Position numbers and translations under genes: made by a program
NCBI RefSeq assembly: GCF_013359935.1
Contig: NZ_JABMCB010000201.1
Location: 496,001 to 560,000 of the forward strand
Reading direction: 5' to 3'
DNA: 64,000 bases
Source: Paenibacillus xylanilyticus
GTDB lineage: Bacteria > Bacillota > Bacilli > Paenibacillales > Paenibacillaceae
In this document: in pieces, positions 1-8,630 of the stretch
Layout of the letters: each line of letters starts with the position of its first letter
Numbering within the stretch: the stretch's first letter is position 1
Notes under the pieces: model-generated
What the model was told of the DNA's origin: nothing
Database searches by the model: none
What the model saw: only the letters and a program-made list of their open reading frames with translations

Positions 1-481
1 GGTGGCCTCATTCTCGTTCTACATGACCAGATATTGATCCATTCGTTCGCTGCTCTTTAGCTCGTTCATAGCCTCTGTTCCTTTTACCAGTTGGTGTTTA
101 TAGCTGGCCTTCCTCCTCCTTATACAAGGTTTTTTTAATTTGATTTAACTTATATCGTTGTTCTGAAATAGTTCATTCCTTTTTATAATTCGCTCAAAAT
201 TTGTCATTATTTAGAATAATATGTGATAAAAACTATCTTTTTCTTTTAAATTTAAAATATGAAAAAAAGTGCTTTTCAAGAGTAACGTCTTAGTGTAACA
301 TAGTGGAAAATAAAACCTTTTTTTGAATATTAAACAAGAATTAAGTCTAAATGACGAAGTTTATGCAATGGAACAGAAACTATCATTTTTTTGTAAAACC
401 ATCTTTAAATAACCTACTAGGACTACATGAAGTCAGAATAAGAGGGGGATAGGATAGACCCGGGAAGTCTATCGATAAAAC
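1..481. other. Gene-poor AT-rich leader upstream of phosphonate cluster
   Basis: I see no convincing complete gene here. Bases 121-440 are very AT-rich and are the only upstream space available for a promoter of the long rightward operon. A weak sigma-A-like pair is TTGTCA at 201-206 and GATAAA at 225-230 with an 18-base spacer. On the minus strand a short frame ending at a TAG at 19-21 lacks a proper start and may be the tail of a small gene that I could not identify. Confidence 0.4.
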
Positions 482-484
482 ATG
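443..484 (+). promoter_or_regulatory. Ribosome site separated from start by a hairpin
   Basis: A GGGGGAT Shine-Dalgarno-like run (444-450) lies about 31 bases before the ATG at 482, too far for normal initiation. Between them is a perfect 7-bp inverted repeat, GATAGAC at 453-459 and GTCTATC at 467-473. If the hairpin folds, the effective distance from the purine run to the ATG falls to about 10 bases. I infer that translation of the first gene may depend on this fold; no closer ribosome site is visible. Confidence 0.4.
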
Positions 485-1735
485 AAGTATATCTGTATAA
501 ATTGTGAGACGGAGTATAGCGAATTCCGTTATACATGTACCTGCAATGGGATGCTGGATATTCAACAAGACTTTAGTGCAGTCGATACGGACGAATTAAA
601 ACATCTTTTTCATCAACGTTTGTCTGACCGCCGGTCCATATATGCCAGTGGTGTATGGAGGTATAAGGAGCTTATTTTTCCGGATGTGGAAGAAGAGATG
701 GTTGTTTCGAAATATGAAGGGAATACAGGGTTGTACAGTCCGGAAACCGTGGAGCGATATGTGGGGGCAAGATCCGTATGGTTAAAAGCGCAAAGTGAAA
801 ACCCAAGTGGTTCCTTCAAAGATAATGGCATGACGGTTGCGGTTACCCATGGTAAATCCATGGGATACAGCAGATTCACTTGTACCTCCACAGGAAATAC
901 ATCCTCTTCATTAGCGATGTATGCAGCAATCGCACAAACAAAGTCCTATGTTTTTGTGCCTAATAAAAATATTTCTTTAAATAAAGTACTGCAGACCTTG
1001 GCGTATGGTGCGAATATTTTCTCCTTCGAAGGTACATATGATAACGGAATAAAATTTTTAGAAGAACATAGTGAATCACTGGGCCTATATATCTGTAATT
1101 CGATTAACCCATTTCGGATTGAAGGTCAGAAAAGCATTGTGTATGAACTTGCACAAGACCTGAATTGGGAACTGCCAGATTGGATTGTGGTGCCAGGTGG
1201 AGCTCTGAGTAATGTATCGGCTTTAGGAAAAGGTCTTTCCGATCTGTTCGCCTTGGGTTTTATTGATAAATTGCCTAGAGTTGCTGTTATTCAGGCAGAA
1301 GGAGCCAGCCCCTTCTATAAGATGATTACTGCACAAAAACAAGTGCTTGAACCTGAGCCGCACCCATACACCTTAGCTTCAGCCCTTAATATTGGTGACC
1401 CACCAAGTTGGCGTAAAGCGATGCGTACGCTCAAGGAGACCAACGGTGCAGCCATGTCTGTCACGGATGAGGAAATTTTAAATGCTAAGGCCGTGGTAGA
1501 TGCTTCTGGAATCGGTTGTGAACCTGCTTCAGCAGCAACGGTAGCCGGTGTCAAAAAGTTAATTCAAGCTAACATAATCGATAAGGACGAAACGGTTGCA
1601 TGTATCTTGACAGGCCATATTTTGAAGGATACAGACGCGCTTCGTATGTATCACATTGAAAAGGACCACCCCTATTCCAATAAAATTATTTCATCTTCTC
1701 TTTCTATGGAAAGCATTATTGAGAAAGTAAGATAA
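482..1735 (+). CDS. Threonine synthase-like PLP enzyme of phosphonate cluster
   Basis: This is a 417-residue PLP enzyme of the threonine synthase fold. The N-terminus carries a zinc-ribbon-like Cys set (C5, C8, C19, C21), and the PLP lysine is K113 in the SGSFKDNGM motif. A glycine-rich phosphate loop (TSTGNTSSS) and a GGALSNVSALG stretch follow, both typical of fold-type II enzymes. Threonine synthase normally converts O-phosphohomoserine to threonine. In a phosphonate cluster there are two plausible roles. It could catalyse the beta,gamma-chemistry that makes the unsaturated phosphono amino acid APPA. It could also be a resistant copy of threonine synthase, the known target of APPA. It is the first gene of the operon, 39 bases before the decarboxylase subunit gene. 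The family call is secure; the role is inferred. Confidence 0.85.
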   Translation: MKYICINCETEYSEFRYTCTCNGMLDIQQDFSAVDTDELKHLFHQRLSDRRSIYASGVWRYKELIFPDVEEEMVVSKYEGNTGLYSPETVERYVGARSVWLKAQSENPSGSFKDNGMTVAVTHGKSMGYSRFTCTSTGNTSSSLAMYAAIAQTKSYVFVPNKNISLNKVLQTLAYGANIFSFEGTYDNGIKFLEEHSESLGLYICNSINPFRIEGQKSIVYELAQDLNWELPDWIVVPGGALSNVSALGKGLSDLFALGFIDKLPRVAVIQAEGASPFYKMITAQKQVLEPEPHPYTLASALNIGDPPSWRKAMRTLKETNGAAMSVTDEEILNAKAVVDASGIGCEPASAATVAGVKKLIQANIIDKDETVACILTGHILKDTDALRMYHIEKDHPYSNKIISSSLSMESIIEKVR

Positions 1736-1774
1736 CGGTTTATACAAACTAACGTAGAGATGGAGATATTGTGA

Positions 1775-2278
1775 ATGAGTAATGAAGCGTTAAGCATCAC
1801 AAATGAATTATATGAACATGGCTACAATGCGTATACTGGAGTGCCATGTTCATTATTAAAGGGACTATTTAGGATTTTAGAAGATAAGGAGTATGTTGAA
1901 AAGAAAGAGATTGTCTATATGCCCGCAATTCGGGAGGATTCTGCATTAGGTGTTGCCGTAGGCATGCATTTAGGTGGCAGGAAATGTGCAATTTTAATGC
2001 AAAATTCAGGTCTGGGCTATTCGATGAATGTCCTGACATCCTTATATTCAATCTATCAAATTCCGGCTTTGTTAATCATCAGCTGGAGAGGGGCCTTTGA
2101 GAATGATGCAGTCGAACATGATCTCATTGGCGAGAGGCTTCTTCATGTGCTAGATGCTATTAAAATACCTTATGTGGAATTTGACAAAGAACATAGTGCA
2201 GCTTCTGTTAAAGCTTGTACTGAGCTTATTGAAAAGAATAGCATGCCGGTTGCTTTGTTGATTAAAGAGGCGATTTAA
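1775..2278 (+). CDS. Phosphonopyruvate decarboxylase, N-terminal (PYR) subunit
   Basis: This 167-residue protein matches the thiamin-diphosphate PYR domain of phosphonopyruvate/sulfopyruvate decarboxylases. It has the TGVPCSLL motif near the N-terminus, and the conserved glutamate expected to activate ThDP lies in the REDSALGVAVG segment. With the next gene it forms a split enzyme. Many phosphonate producers instead have one fused polypeptide of roughly 370-400 residues. The reaction is phosphonopyruvate to phosphonoacetaldehyde plus CO2, which pulls the unfavourable PEP mutase equilibrium forward. A GGAG ribosome site at 1762-1765 sets the start, and only 9 bases separate it from its partner gene. 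Confidence 0.87.
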   Translation: MSNEALSITNELYEHGYNAYTGVPCSLLKGLFRILEDKEYVEKKEIVYMPAIREDSALGVAVGMHLGGRKCAILMQNSGLGYSMNVLTSLYSIYQIPALLIISWRGAFENDAVEHDLIGERLLHVLDAIKIPYVEFDKEHSAASVKACTELIEKNSMPVALLIKEAI

Positions 2279-2287
2279 GGAGGCCAT

Positions 2288-2839
2288 ATGAGGAAAATAG
2301 AAGTTATAGAAAAATTGATTACAGATTATCCAGATGCTCATATCATATCAACTTGTGGATACATTACGCGAGATTTGTATAATGCCAGTGATAGGCCAGA
2401 ACACTTTTATATGGTTGGTTCAATGGGAATGGCGGCACCTATTGCCTTGGGATTGGCCAAAACAAATCCTCAAAACACATTTATTGTTCTGGATGGGGAT
2501 GGGTCGTTTGTAATGAATTTTGGTATTACGCTTATGATTGCCGAGCACAAACCCTCCAATCTTATCCATATTGTTTTAGATAACGAAATGCATGAAAGTA
2601 CAGGGGGACAACACACTGTTCCCATCTCAAACTCAAAAGCAATCATGGAGAATATAGGGTATAACAAGGTGCATGTTATTGAAACTCTGGATCAATTCCC
2701 GGAGATCGTGGAAGAAGGCCCCGTTATGATTCATTGCAAGGTAGAAGCTAATTCAGGGAAAATTGGAAAACGTGTAGAGTGGACACCACAAGAAATTGTA
2801 AAACGCTTTACGTCTACCTTGGCTGTGAGTGTCTCTTGA
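2288..2839 (+). CDS. Phosphonopyruvate decarboxylase, C-terminal (PP) subunit
   Basis: This 183-residue protein is the ThDP pyrophosphate-binding half of the split decarboxylase. It shows the GSMGMAAPIALGLA segment and the classic ThDP motif GDGS followed about 25 residues later by LDN. It should pair with the upstream PYR subunit to turn phosphonopyruvate into phosphonoacetaldehyde. A sulfopyruvate decarboxylase (ComDE) has the same split layout, but the adjacent PEP mutase makes phosphonopyruvate the likely substrate. An AAGGAGG site just upstream supports the ATG. Confidence 0.87.
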   Translation: MRKIEVIEKLITDYPDAHIISTCGYITRDLYNASDRPEHFYMVGSMGMAAPIALGLAKTNPQNTFIVLDGDGSFVMNFGITLMIAEHKPSNLIHIVLDNEMHESTGGQHTVPISNSKAIMENIGYNKVHVIETLDQFPEIVEEGPVMIHCKVEANSGKIGKRVEWTPQEIVKRFTSTLAVSVS

Positions 2840-2868
2840 TTTGTACCTGTGAAACGGAGGTTTGAAAC

Positions 2869-3897
2869 ATTAGCCAAATATCGTTGCTAGATTGCACATT
2901 GAGAGATGGCGGAAATCTGAACATGTGGATGTTTACACCTGAAGAGATTAAACTGCTGATCCATCAATTGGATCATGCGGGCGTTGAGATTATAGAAATT
3001 GGATATCGCGGCGGATCGGGGAGCAATCGATCCACTCAGGTTGGAAGCGTTGCCAAGTGTGATGCTGAATTGATTCTTTCCCTTCCGCAACAACTTAGGT
3101 ATTCACAGTATGCTGTCATGGTAATTCCTGAAGTCTGTGCACTTCGTCAACTTGAAGACTTGCGGGACTCATGTGTGACTTGGATTCGTATTGCTGCATA
3201 CCCCCAACATGTGCAAAATGCATTAACCTATGTCTCTGTATTGAAAGACTGGGGATTTAAAGTTTGTTTGAACTTGATGTCAGCGAGTTATATTGGTGCT
3301 GGTGAATTAGCCATGATTGCCCAAGAGGCCGAACACGCAGGCGCTGACGTCTTTTATTTTGCAGATTCTTACGGTGCTTTTCATCCTGACGATATTACAA
3401 CCATTGTAAATACATTAAAGAATAAGACAGAGATACCGCTTGGGTTTCATGGACATAACAATCTTGGGTTGTCTTTTGCTAATACGCTGAGAGCTATGGA
3501 TTTAGGGGTGTCTTATATTGACACATCCATATGCGGAATGGCTAGAGGGGCAGGTAATCTGGCTACTGAGCAATTCGCAGCGGTCATGAATAAGTGGAAG
3601 CGGTATGAAGTGGAATATGATTTAACGCCCATATTACAGCTTTCCGAGTATTTCCTTGAGAAGGTATTAACGGTGCCGATGAAAATTGCCCAGCCGGAAA
3701 TAATCTGTGGACTAAATAACTTACATTACTATTACTATCAGCACATTGATCGTGTCAGCAAAACGAATGGTCTTGATCCCATGTACCTTGGCTACCGAGT
3801 TGGTCAGCTAATGCCGCTTGGAGTCGACGCGGATATTGTGGAAAAGATAGGAGAAATAATTCAGTTGGAACAAGGAAGTACCATTCCCAAAAAGTGA
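2869..3897 (+). CDS. DRE-TIM aldolase, RhiG/4-hydroxy-2-oxovalerate aldolase type
   Basis: The protein starts with the LDCTLRDGG signature of DRE-TIM metallolyases and keeps the HGHNN metal-binding motif and a GMARGAGN loop, as in 4-hydroxy-2-oxovalerate aldolases. In rhizocticin biosynthesis the homologue RhiG joins phosphonoacetaldehyde to oxaloacetate to give 2-keto-4-hydroxy-5-phosphonopentanoate. The neighbouring PEP mutase and decarboxylase genes fit the same job here. Start choice is unusual. GGAGG at 2856-2860 is followed 8 bases later by ATT at 2869, giving a five-residue lead before LDC. The only conventional alternative nearby is TTG at 2884, which lies too far from the ribosome site. 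The phosphonomethylmalate synthase class is a less likely alternative. Confidence 0.83.
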   Translation: MSQISLLDCTLRDGGNLNMWMFTPEEIKLLIHQLDHAGVEIIEIGYRGGSGSNRSTQVGSVAKCDAELILSLPQQLRYSQYAVMVIPEVCALRQLEDLRDSCVTWIRIAAYPQHVQNALTYVSVLKDWGFKVCLNLMSASYIGAGELAMIAQEAEHAGADVFYFADSYGAFHPDDITTIVNTLKNKTEIPLGFHGHNNLGLSFANTLRAMDLGVSYIDTSICGMARGAGNLATEQFAAVMNKWKRYEVEYDLTPILQLSEYFLEKVLTVPMKIAQPEIICGLNNLHYYYYQHIDRVSKTNGLDPMYLGYRVGQLMPLGVDADIVEKIGEIIQLEQGSTIPKK

Positions 3898-3908
3898 GGA
3901 GATTTATT

Positions 3909-4811
3909 GTGAAAGCACAAAAACTCAGAAGTTTGTTTGCCGGTGATCAAATTATCCAAATCGTTGGAGCGCATGATGGATTAAGTGCAAAGCTGGTAGA
4001 GGAAGCGGGTTTTGACGGAATATGGGCAAGTGGTCTGGAAATTTCCGCAGTAAATGCTGTGCCGGATGCGAATATCCTCACGATGACGCAATATTTACAA
4101 GCCGCTGCTTCAATGGATGCTGTAACCAACATTCCGGTGATCGCAGATTGTGATTCGGGTTATGGAAATGTAAATAATGTGATGCATTTGGTACGTGAAT
4201 ACGAACGTAATGGTATTGCTGCTGTCTGCATGGAAGATAAATTGTTTCCCAAGTTAAATAGTTTTGCTGGGGGAGAACAAAAGCTCGCTACCATTGAAGA
4301 GTTTTCCGGAAAAATACGAGCTGCTAAGGATACACAGCGCAACCCTGATTTTATGGTAATTGCTCGAATTGAAGCACTCATTGCGGGTGCTGGAATGGAT
4401 GAGGCTGTAGCAAGAGCGGAGGCTTATGAAGAATCAGGAGCAGACGCTATATTAATTCATTCCAAGAAAAATGATCCCTCTGAAATTTTACATTTTTTAA
4501 GTCTCTATTCCAATAGATTACCCATCATCCTGGTACCCACAACCTATCCTCAGATTAGTGCCTCAGAGCTGCAAGAGTATGGAGTAAAAATGGTTATTTA
4601 TGCAAATCATGGACTCAGAACTTCCATCCACGCGATCAGACAAACATTCCAGCAGATCAAATTGGCAGGGAATACCTTACAGATCGAAGATAAAATCGCA
4701 TCGGTTCAAGATGTTTTTAAATTGCAAGGGCTTCAAGAAATGCTTGATGCCGAAGACTACTATACAGAACAAAGATATAAAAAGGTGGAAGTGCCGGTTA
4801 TAAGTAAATAA
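3909..4811 (+). CDS. pepM: Phosphoenolpyruvate mutase (PEP mutase)
   Basis: This is the defining enzyme of phosphonate biosynthesis, rearranging phosphoenolpyruvate to phosphonopyruvate and forming the C-P bond. The protein has the isocitrate-lyase-superfamily barrel and the PEP mutase hallmark EDKLFPKLNS, which separates true mutases from related lyases. It also has the DCDSGYGN metal-binding loop and a GxWASGLEIS segment near the N-terminus. I prefer GTG at 3909, because GAGGAG at 3896-3901 sits 7 bases before it. An earlier in-frame GTG at 3894 overlaps the stop of the aldolase gene. At 300 residues the length matches the family. The gene lies between the aldolase and the PhyH oxygenase, so the early pathway enzymes are consecutive. 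Confidence 0.95.
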   Translation: MKAQKLRSLFAGDQIIQIVGAHDGLSAKLVEEAGFDGIWASGLEISAVNAVPDANILTMTQYLQAAASMDAVTNIPVIADCDSGYGNVNNVMHLVREYERNGIAAVCMEDKLFPKLNSFAGGEQKLATIEEFSGKIRAAKDTQRNPDFMVIARIEALIAGAGMDEAVARAEAYEESGADAILIHSKKNDPSEILHFLSLYSNRLPIILVPTTYPQISASELQEYGVKMVIYANHGLRTSIHAIRQTFQQIKLAGNTLQIEDKIASVQDVFKLQGLQEMLDAEDYYTEQRYKKVEVPVISK

Positions 4812-4831
4812 CGATAAAGGAGCTGTTTGCC

Positions 4832-5671
4832 TTGTTAACCACTGATCAGCTGCAATCCTATCATAAGGACGGATTCATTTTATTGAAGAATGTAATATCA
4901 GCCGAGGATCTAGATAGGTTAAGATCGGCAATAGAATTGGTTTATCAAAAAGTTAACAGTGATCCTTTACAGTTCAAGACCAGGTATACCCAAAAGGATG
5001 AGGACTACGATACATGGGGTGTTGCGGACATCTTATCTCCGGAACTTCGTCACCCTTCTTTTGACGAGTTGTTTGCTAATCCGAAAATGATGTCTTCTAT
5101 ATCTCAAATCATTGGTGATCAACTTCGATTTTGGACAATGCATTCTTTCTGGGCTCCTCAAAAAGTGGATTACAATCTTGTTTGGCATCGTGATCAGCAA
5201 GATCCCTATGATTTTGATCAACAGGGACAAACTACGTTTCTGCTAGCCAATCTTTCTTTATATGAAGATGAAGCTTTTAAAGCAGTCCCTGGTACGCATA
5301 TCAGAGCATTGAATGAACAAGAACTGCAAGCGATTTTAAACAGAGAATCGTCCCCCCTCCCTAATGAAGTCACACTGTATTGTGAACCTGGTGATCTCGT
5401 ACTATTTAATGCTTTAATACTTCACCGTGGATCTACTAAAGCGGGTAGTGAAAGACGAACTGTCCATTTTAGCTTGCAAGCCAAGGACGAAGCGAAGGGC
5501 GGATATACGTCACGTCCTTGGATGAAGGATAAAGCATATAGAGAAAGTCTTCACCCTGTAACCCAAGAACTCATTACTTCCTTAATTGAATGGGAAGATT
5601 CGCATCCGATAAAGAAATCGTTGGCCGGAATGCGAAGAGCCTATAGAGATCATAATCACATTACCAAGTAA
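4832..5671 (+). CDS. PhyH-family Fe(II)/2-oxoglutarate dioxygenase
   Basis: The 279-residue protein resembles phytanoyl-CoA dioxygenase family enzymes. The metal-binding HxD is visible in VWHRDQQDPYD, and the distal histidine with a following arginine is in ILHRGSTKAGSERR. Such enzymes hydroxylate, desaturate or rearrange small molecules using O2 and 2-oxoglutarate in the cytosol. In a phosphonate cluster it probably tailors the phosphono amino acid or an attached residue, but the substrate cannot be read from sequence. TTG at 4832 is the start, set by GGAG at 4819-4822. Confidence 0.85.
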   Translation: MLTTDQLQSYHKDGFILLKNVISAEDLDRLRSAIELVYQKVNSDPLQFKTRYTQKDEDYDTWGVADILSPELRHPSFDELFANPKMMSSISQIIGDQLRFWTMHSFWAPQKVDYNLVWHRDQQDPYDFDQQGQTTFLLANLSLYEDEAFKAVPGTHIRALNEQELQAILNRESSPLPNEVTLYCEPGDLVLFNALILHRGSTKAGSERRTVHFSLQAKDEAKGGYTSRPWMKDKAYRESLHPVTQELITSLIEWEDSHPIKKSLAGMRRAYRDHNHITK

Positions 5672-5692
5672 TTTCTAAATATCTGAATAGAG

Positions 5693-6784
5693 GTGTTTGA
5701 GATCAAAACGATTACACTTCATTTTCTGAATTCAAACGTTGTTATGTTGGTTGAAGATGGAGTTCAAATAGACAGGGTGATTGACTTCTTCAGCACACAT
5801 TTTGTTATCCATGAACCACTGGATGATACTTCTTCGTGTATAGCAACCATTCGTATACAAAAGGGAGCAGCAGATCCTGCAAATTATGCTGATAATCAGG
5901 GTTGGGAATCTGTATATATTCGAAAAAGTGCATCTGCATTTTTTACGATTCCGGCTGTGCGTCAGCAAATTGGAGAAAAAGAGTATTTATTCTGCGAGCA
6001 TACAAATACGCTCTTAACGTTTGATGCTCCTAATAAATTCATTGACATTACAAGTGGCGACATAACCTCTGAAGCATTTAATTTGATTTTAATTGAGCTG
6101 ATTAGAGATGTCGTGATTAAGAATGAAGAAAATGAAGGAACCGTAATTCTTCATGCTTCGTGTGCTTTCCGTAATGGCTTAGCCTACTTGATTACAGGGC
6201 CGAAAGGCTCTGGCAAAACAACGACAATCATGGAGTTGGTACATCGGTTCGGCTATCAATTAATGAGCGGAGACAAGACGTTTCTATTTGAAAAAAATGG
6301 TGTTCTGATGGCGAGTGGTTGGCCAGATTACCCCCATATCGGCATAGGAACACTTACCAAATACCCGGAAGTGATCAAGAAAGTAAATATAAACATGAAT
6401 GCGGAAGAAATTAAGGATATTTGGTCGCCTAAACATAAGGTAGCCGTTGATCCCCAGCTATTCAGAGAACTAATGCCATCATCTGAACCAGGAGTACAAT
6501 GCCCGGTGGCGTATATTTTTTATCCAACCGTTTCATCTTCTCCCCATTGCTTCATTGAATCGTTATCCAATCATCAAGATAGAATAGGAGAAAATATTGA
6601 AACGATACCCGAGAACAGCGACAGTTCCTGGAATCATTATATAGAAGTTAATCATGACAAGCTTCAATTATCTGTCAGCAAAATTACAGAAATGTTAGAG
6701 CAAGTGCAAGCGTTCCGAATCATCGGTTCAGGGGTACTGCCGGAACATGAGAGTATTTCATTACCACTGCATTTAGGAGGATAA
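5693..6784 (+). CDS. HPr kinase-like P-loop protein
   Basis: This protein of about 363 residues has a Walker A loop, GPKGSGKTTT, near residue 170, followed by a SGDK segment and a C-terminal half like the HprK-type kinase domain. Proteins of this type, together with a PF14907-type nucleotidyltransferase, commonly sit in peptide natural-product clusters such as lasso peptide loci, and the next gene is exactly such a partner. It could phosphorylate a pathway intermediate, for example a hydroxyl group that must leave before the double bond forms, but that is inference. The start is uncertain. GTG at 5693 overlaps its own purine run, and the noncanonical ATC at 5702 would have better spacing. Confidence 0.7.
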   Translation: MFEIKTITLHFLNSNVVMLVEDGVQIDRVIDFFSTHFVIHEPLDDTSSCIATIRIQKGAADPANYADNQGWESVYIRKSASAFFTIPAVRQQIGEKEYLFCEHTNTLLTFDAPNKFIDITSGDITSEAFNLILIELIRDVVIKNEENEGTVILHASCAFRNGLAYLITGPKGSGKTTTIMELVHRFGYQLMSGDKTFLFEKNGVLMASGWPDYPHIGIGTLTKYPEVIKKVNINMNAEEIKDIWSPKHKVAVDPQLFRELMPSSEPGVQCPVAYIFYPTVSSSPHCFIESLSNHQDRIGENIETIPENSDSSWNHYIEVNHDKLQLSVSKITEMLEQVQAFRIIGSGVLPEHESISLPLHLGG

Positions 6785-6785
6785 A

Positions 6786-7928
6786 ATGAACGAAAATATA
6801 CAGCTTCAAGATCATGAAAGGCTTCTACTGCTCTGCTCACGTATTGAGATGACAGTAGAAAACGAAGAAGAAGCTAAAGTAATTATTGATAAGGGATTTG
6901 ATATCGATACATTGGTTTCTTTGGCGAATCGTCACAAGGTGCTTCAGCTGATCGGCGGCCACTTACTTCGATTGGATCAATCAGGAAAAATTAAAAACAT
7001 GTATAAGCGATTATTCAATTCCTACTATATCAGTAACAAACATCGTAATGAATTGATGTTTGCCGAAGGGTTGCAGGTCTTAAAGGCATTTGATCAAGAA
7101 TCGATCAAAGCGATCCCCCTCAAAGGCTTTGTGCTTCTTCCAAAAGTATATAAAGATATGGGTCTTCGAATTTGTAATGATTTGGACTTCTTGATTGATT
7201 TATCGGATCGAAACAAAGTTTCTCAGGTGCTTAAATCACTTGGGTATGTGATTGGTGATTATGATTGGTCCAGTAACACGATAAACCAAGTATCGAGACA
7301 AGAGGAAATGCTTTGGAAAATGCATATTGGCAACATTTATCCGCATGTAAAACTTTCTGAGGACCCGATCGTAAGGCATATCGATATCGATTTTTCTTAC
7401 GATGTTGATCTAAAGAAAAATTATCAAGCATCAAAAGAATTACTGGAGAATGCAGTACAAACTAATTTAGAAGATACACCTGCTTATTTACTTGAAGAAA
7501 TGGATTTTTTGATTCATATCGCCATCCATTTATATAAAGAAGCAACCAACGTTCAATGGGTACTACTGCATGCCGATTTAAATTTGATTAAGTTTTGTGA
7601 TTTGCGAGAATGTACGCTGAACCTGTTGGAAAGCGGGCGATTGGATTGGAATTTACTCGCAAAACGAGCCAAGGACCTGCTTGCAACTGAAGCGTTGTTC
7701 TACTCTTTTTACTATTTAGATTACTTGTATGATGAACATTATTCAGACGAGCTCCAACCGATTTTAAATATTAGAGATGAAACATTTCTCGAAAAGTACG
7801 GAGAGCTGGATTATGGTAGCGCCGTGAAATGGAAGAAATCATTTGTCGAGCGCTTTTTCTCCCTTTCGAATGCGGATGAATTAGAAGGAACCTCAAGACT
7901 GGAACAATTTAAAGAAAAAATGACATGA
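6786..7928 (+). CDS. Nucleotidyltransferase family protein (PF14907-like)
   Basis: The protein (380 residues) shows the IPLKGFVLL motif followed by RICNDLDFLID. This pattern places it in the uncharacterised nucleotidyltransferase family often found with HPr-kinase-like proteins. The DLDFL acidic pair would bind the catalytic metal. Its job may be to adenylylate or otherwise activate a cluster intermediate or protein. It begins one base after the stop of the kinase-like gene and has a strong GGAGG site, so the two are almost certainly co-translated. The target is unknown. Confidence 0.72.
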   Translation: MNENIQLQDHERLLLLCSRIEMTVENEEEAKVIIDKGFDIDTLVSLANRHKVLQLIGGHLLRLDQSGKIKNMYKRLFNSYYISNKHRNELMFAEGLQVLKAFDQESIKAIPLKGFVLLPKVYKDMGLRICNDLDFLIDLSDRNKVSQVLKSLGYVIGDYDWSSNTINQVSRQEEMLWKMHIGNIYPHVKLSEDPIVRHIDIDFSYDVDLKKNYQASKELLENAVQTNLEDTPAYLLEEMDFLIHIAIHLYKEATNVQWVLLHADLNLIKFCDLRECTLNLLESGRLDWNLLAKRAKDLLATEALFYSFYYLDYLYDEHYSDELQPILNIRDETFLEKYGELDYGSAVKWKKSFVERFFSLSNADELEGTSRLEQFKEKMT

Positions 7929-7943
7929 AAAGTAGGTGGAATT

Positions 7944-8183
7944 ATGGATAATGAGTTGAAGCAAAAAGTAATCGAGATTGTCATGACAGTGACAAAGCTC
8001 GAAAAAACACCTGCGGAGCAAGAGATTTTGCCGATTGATTCCTTTGCATCCGTAGCCATTATTGTTAAATTGGAGGATGATTTTAGCATCATGTTTGAAG
8101 ACAAGGATCTAGTTCTTGATAACTTTTTATCAATCGGCTCCATTGTCAACATGGTGACTGAAAAGAAATCATTAGTTAGCTAA
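7944..8183 (+). CDS. Acyl/peptidyl carrier protein
   Basis: This small acidic protein of 79 residues has carrier-protein proportions. A serine suitable for 4'-phosphopantetheine attachment sits in the LPIDSFASVAI segment, where DSF replaces the usual DSL. No polyketide or NRPS module is present in the window. A stand-alone amino acid:carrier-protein ligase is encoded at 16954-18096, so this carrier probably holds an aminoacyl thioester. The gene follows the nucleotidyltransferase by 15 bases and an AGGTGGA ribosome site. Confidence 0.75.
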   Translation: MDNELKQKVIEIVMTVTKLEKTPAEQEILPIDSFASVAIIVKLEDDFSIMFEDKDLVLDNFLSIGSIVNMVTEKKSLVS

Positions 8184-8206
8184 ATTTACGAACGTAGGAG
8201 CGCGCG

Positions 8207-8614
8207 ATGTTAAAAGAAATAAAAATATCTTCGAAAGGCTCTGATCATTCCTATGATATTACAGAGCAAATTGAATGCTGCCTGGGAGACATGGAAAAAG
8301 GCAGTGGGATCGTACATGTATGTGCAGTTGGAAGTACGATTGGCTTAACCGTCATGCGTTATGAGCCCGGTGCGGTTCTAGATCTGTTACAGATGTTAAA
8401 TGAAATAGCCCCCCATGAAAAAAAATATGAATACCAACATTTTCGTACGACTGGTGATATGAATGGAAGTTCCCACATCAAGAGTTCCATTTTAGGAACA
8501 AGTCTTTCGCTTCCTGTAAGCAATTATAAATTAGCAATGTCTCCCACCCATCGTGTTGTCTTATTTGATTTTGATTTGCAGGAAGCAACCCGTACCCTTT
8601 TTATTGATTTATAG
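8207..8614 (+). CDS. YjbQ/UPF0047-family protein
   Basis: The 135-residue sequence aligns by eye with YjbQ/UPF0047 proteins. It has the HVCAVGSTIGLTVMRYEPG strand-turn region, and a DMNGSSHIKSSILG segment corresponds to the conserved NxxxHIKxxLLG active-site stretch. A few family members show weak thiamin phosphate synthase activity, but the physiological function is unsettled. Its place between the carrier protein and the aminotransferase implies a cluster role that I cannot define. GGAG precedes the ATG. Confidence 0.7.
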   Translation: MLKEIKISSKGSDHSYDITEQIECCLGDMEKGSGIVHVCAVGSTIGLTVMRYEPGAVLDLLQMLNEIAPHEKKYEYQHFRTTGDMNGSSHIKSSILGTSLSLPVSNYKLAMSPTHRVVLFDFDLQEATRTLFIDL

Positions 8615-8630
8615 AGAGGAAAATATAACT

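Noticed and set aside
1..121. Short minus-strand frame ending at TAG 19-21, behind an AGGAGGAGG run
   Set aside because: No start codon lies at a proper distance from the purine run and no family could be recognised, so it is left as a possible gene tail.
121..481. T-box or other known riboswitch before the threonine-synthase-like gene
   Set aside because: No T-box sequence, specifier-loop architecture or known riboswitch core could be found; only a short hairpin next to the start is visible.
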